Positions 6,390-7,604 of a DNA stretch of 7,604 nucleotides are shown here, one piece after another (position 1 is the first letter of the stretch; each line of letters begins with the position of its first letter). The stretch is taken from NCBI GenBank assembly GCA_020426065.1, contig JAGQQT010000187.1:1-7604 (forward strand), written 5' to 3'. The stretch comes from Planctomycetaceae bacterium. Its GTDB lineage: Bacteria; Planctomycetota; Planctomycetia; Planctomycetales; Planctomycetaceae. The position numbers and the translations under genes were made by a program. Under the pieces are notes generated by a model. It saw nothing but the letters and a program-made list of their open reading frames with translations. It did not search any database and had not been told where the DNA came from.

Positions 6390-6540
6390 ATTGGTTCCCA
6401 TCATCCAGAGACTGACCGGCCCAATTGCTTCGTCTAACAAACAGCGTAAATAGACAGAGCCTGACTTGAATCTGGTGTGATTGCTTCGTTTGACTGGCAA
6501 TGCTCGATCCAAATGGGTGTGACGGATCTGAAGTCCACCC
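6390..6540. other. Short spacer left of the DUF1571 terminator
   Basis: No gene is visible. The stretch contains a 10-base direct repeat (listed separately) and no clear terminator of its own for the small membrane protein gene. The large hairpin at 6551-6580 might serve that gene too, but in plus-strand RNA it carries two A·C mismatches and lacks a U-tract. Confidence 0.4.
6424..6489 (+). repeat. Direct repeat ATTGCTTCGT, two copies
   Basis: ATTGCTTCGT occurs at 6424-6433 and at 6480-6489, 56 bases apart. The match continues loosely (CTAAC versus TTGAC), giving 13 of 15 identical positions. It may be a paired protein-binding site or chance. Confidence 0.3.
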
Positions 6541-6580
6541 AAAAGAAAAAACACCGGGAGTTCCGTAGAACCCCCGGCGT
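6541..6580 (-). terminator. Intrinsic terminator with UACG tetraloop for the DUF1571 gene
   Basis: In minus-strand RNA, 6580-6568 pairs with 6563-6551 over 13 positions, two of them G·U, with a GC-rich core (CCGGGGG/CUCCCGG). The loop is UACG closed by C-G, a member of the very stable UNCG tetraloop class. The U-tract (TTTTTTCTTTT, complement of 6541-6551) overlaps the last stem pair and continues beyond it. This lies 88 bases past the DUF1571 stop codon and is a textbook Rho-independent terminator. Confidence 0.88.
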
Positions 6581-6667
6581 CTATAATAAAGATCCTCCTG
6601 ATCTTGACAGTGATAACCATCACCCACAGCGAGTGAAGAATGGTGTTCGCACGTCTGATTCGGCCTG

Positions 6668-7604
6668 TTAGCGGAATCGGTAGTCTGGATTATCTCCTGC
6701 CCAGACCGCCTCAGCCAGTCTCGACTCGGTCTGGATCTGCTCAAACGAATAACAGGAAATCAGTGACTCCGTTTCAATGTCGACCATCGTATCAGTCGGC
6801 CAGGTATAATTTCTCACATAAACCGGAAGTGACAATTCCCGGTCGATTACGGTAATCGCCTTCCGATAGAGTGGAGAGGTTTTCGGATCGGAATGCTGGA
6901 TCGTAACCTGAATACAGGGACGATCTGCGAACATGATATTTTCCTCGATAATACAGGAGGGGGTCTCCTCCATTTCGAGATCGAGCTTCCGATTCCGTAT
7001 GATTTCAGTGGCCAGATTGACCAGTCCCGCACAGGTAATCGGATGGCGGGTCTCACTCATCGCCCGGTCGCCCGTTGGATCCAGCTTGAGCGTGGGAATG
7101 AATCGGCCTTTCAGTCCCCCCAGCTTCACCAGCATACGACCTTCATTTTCATTTTCAGCGAACAGCAGCTCCCGTCCCTTATCTCCGGATAACCATTTCA
7201 TGTAGACGGAGAAAGGAGCGTGCCGCAGCTTCACTTCCATTTTCTGCTCATCCCGCAATTCCCCATCGATACGCTCCTGTCTGGTAAATACGAAGGTGTA
7301 GGAGGGAACTTTTTGGAGTCGTGAGATTCCATCTTCCAGCGTGGCAATGACGCGATTCAGGGCAACAGTATCGGCACTGAGAGTCTGCTCAGGCATTTCC
7401 TCAACGGGCATGGGAACCAGGGAAGACTCCAGAGCAGTCCCATCCGTCAGTGTGGGCATGTTTCGCAGGGCTGGATCCAGCTCAGAAACCCTGATGGGAA
7501 CGGTCATGGGAGCCTGGGTACGGTCTTCAGCCTGAGCGGGCTGATAGCTGTAATACAGACAGGAAATAGCCATGCCGGCCAACATTGCGGCAGCAACATT
7601 GCGA
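6668..7604 (-). CDS. Exported DUF1571 protein, probably 5'-truncated by window edge
   Basis: This is a secreted protein of the DUF1571 family, whose function is unknown. Counting from the ATG at 7585 there are 305 residues, but the frame stays open to the window edge, with upstream codons reading RNVAAA. A basic Arg before the hydrophobic run suggests the real start lies beyond 7604. Starting at 7585 would leave the signal peptide with no positive n-region. The hydrophobic core runs to about residue 14, with probable cleavage after AQA (residue 19). A Pro-rich linker spans about 25-70. The conserved domain runs from about 72 to 300: YTFVFTRQERIDGEL at 96-110, then MEVKLRHAPFSVYMKWL, GRELLF, HPITCAGLVNLA near 181-192, and the ending NPDYRF. 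The domain pattern recalls LolA-like strand-rich folds (inference). A strong terminator follows. Confidence 0.82.
   Translation of the reverse strand, partial: RNVAAAMLAGMAISCLYYSYQPAQAEDRTQAPMTVPIRVSELDPALRNMPTLTDGTALESSLVPMPVEEMPEQTLSADTVALNRVIATLEDGISRLQKVPSYTFVFTRQERIDGELRDEQKMEVKLRHAPFSVYMKWLSGDKGRELLFAENENEGRMLVKLGGLKGRFIPTLKLDPTGDRAMSETRHPITCAGLVNLATEIIRNRKLDLEMEETPSCIIEENIMFADRPCIQVTIQHSDPKTSPLYRKAITVIDRELSLPVYVRNYTWPTDTMVDIETESLISCYSFEQIQTESRLAEAVWAGDNPDYRFR

Overview
The window reads as ordinary chromosomal DNA from a planctomycete, probably a Gimesia/Planctomyces-like member of the Planctomycetales. This rests on three things: a DUF1571 protein (a family found mainly in planctomycetes), a set of monocistronic genes with wide spacers, and roughly balanced base composition. 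The taxonomic call is an inference from protein families only. No insertion sequence, phage gene, tRNA, rRNA or CRISPR array was seen.

Layout, left to right. (1) The 3' end of a BtaB-like SAM-dependent methyltransferase (+), cut by the left edge. (2) A gene-poor spacer of about 400 bases. (3) A lipoprotein (+) with five TPR repeats and a long Gln/Pro/Met/Tyr-rich tail that has no Lys or Arg. (4) Convergent to it, a membrane protein (-) with a PH-like domain, a four-cysteine zinc ribbon and two C-terminal membrane helices. (5) A divergent spacer. (6) A soluble histidine kinase (+) with no sensor domain. (7) Convergent to it, a DUF58 membrane protein (-). (8) A second divergent spacer. (9) A 108-residue single-pass membrane protein of unknown function (+). 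(10) Convergent to it, a secreted DUF1571 protein (-) with a very clear intrinsic terminator; its true start probably lies beyond the right edge.

Apart from the first gene, whose upstream side is outside the window, strands alternate from gene to gene, so no multi-gene operon is visible and functional links between neighbours are weak. Several products concern the cell envelope: a lipid head-group methyltransferase, a lipoprotein, three membrane proteins and an exported protein. Nothing shows that they form one pathway. At two of the three convergent junctions an inverted repeat overlaps the stop codon of the minus-strand gene. At the third there is a hairpin with a UNCG-type tetraloop and a U-tract. 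I found no convincing novel system. The best leads are the charge-depleted lipoprotein tail, the PH/zinc-ribbon membrane protein, the unpaired DUF58 protein and the sensorless orphan kinase.
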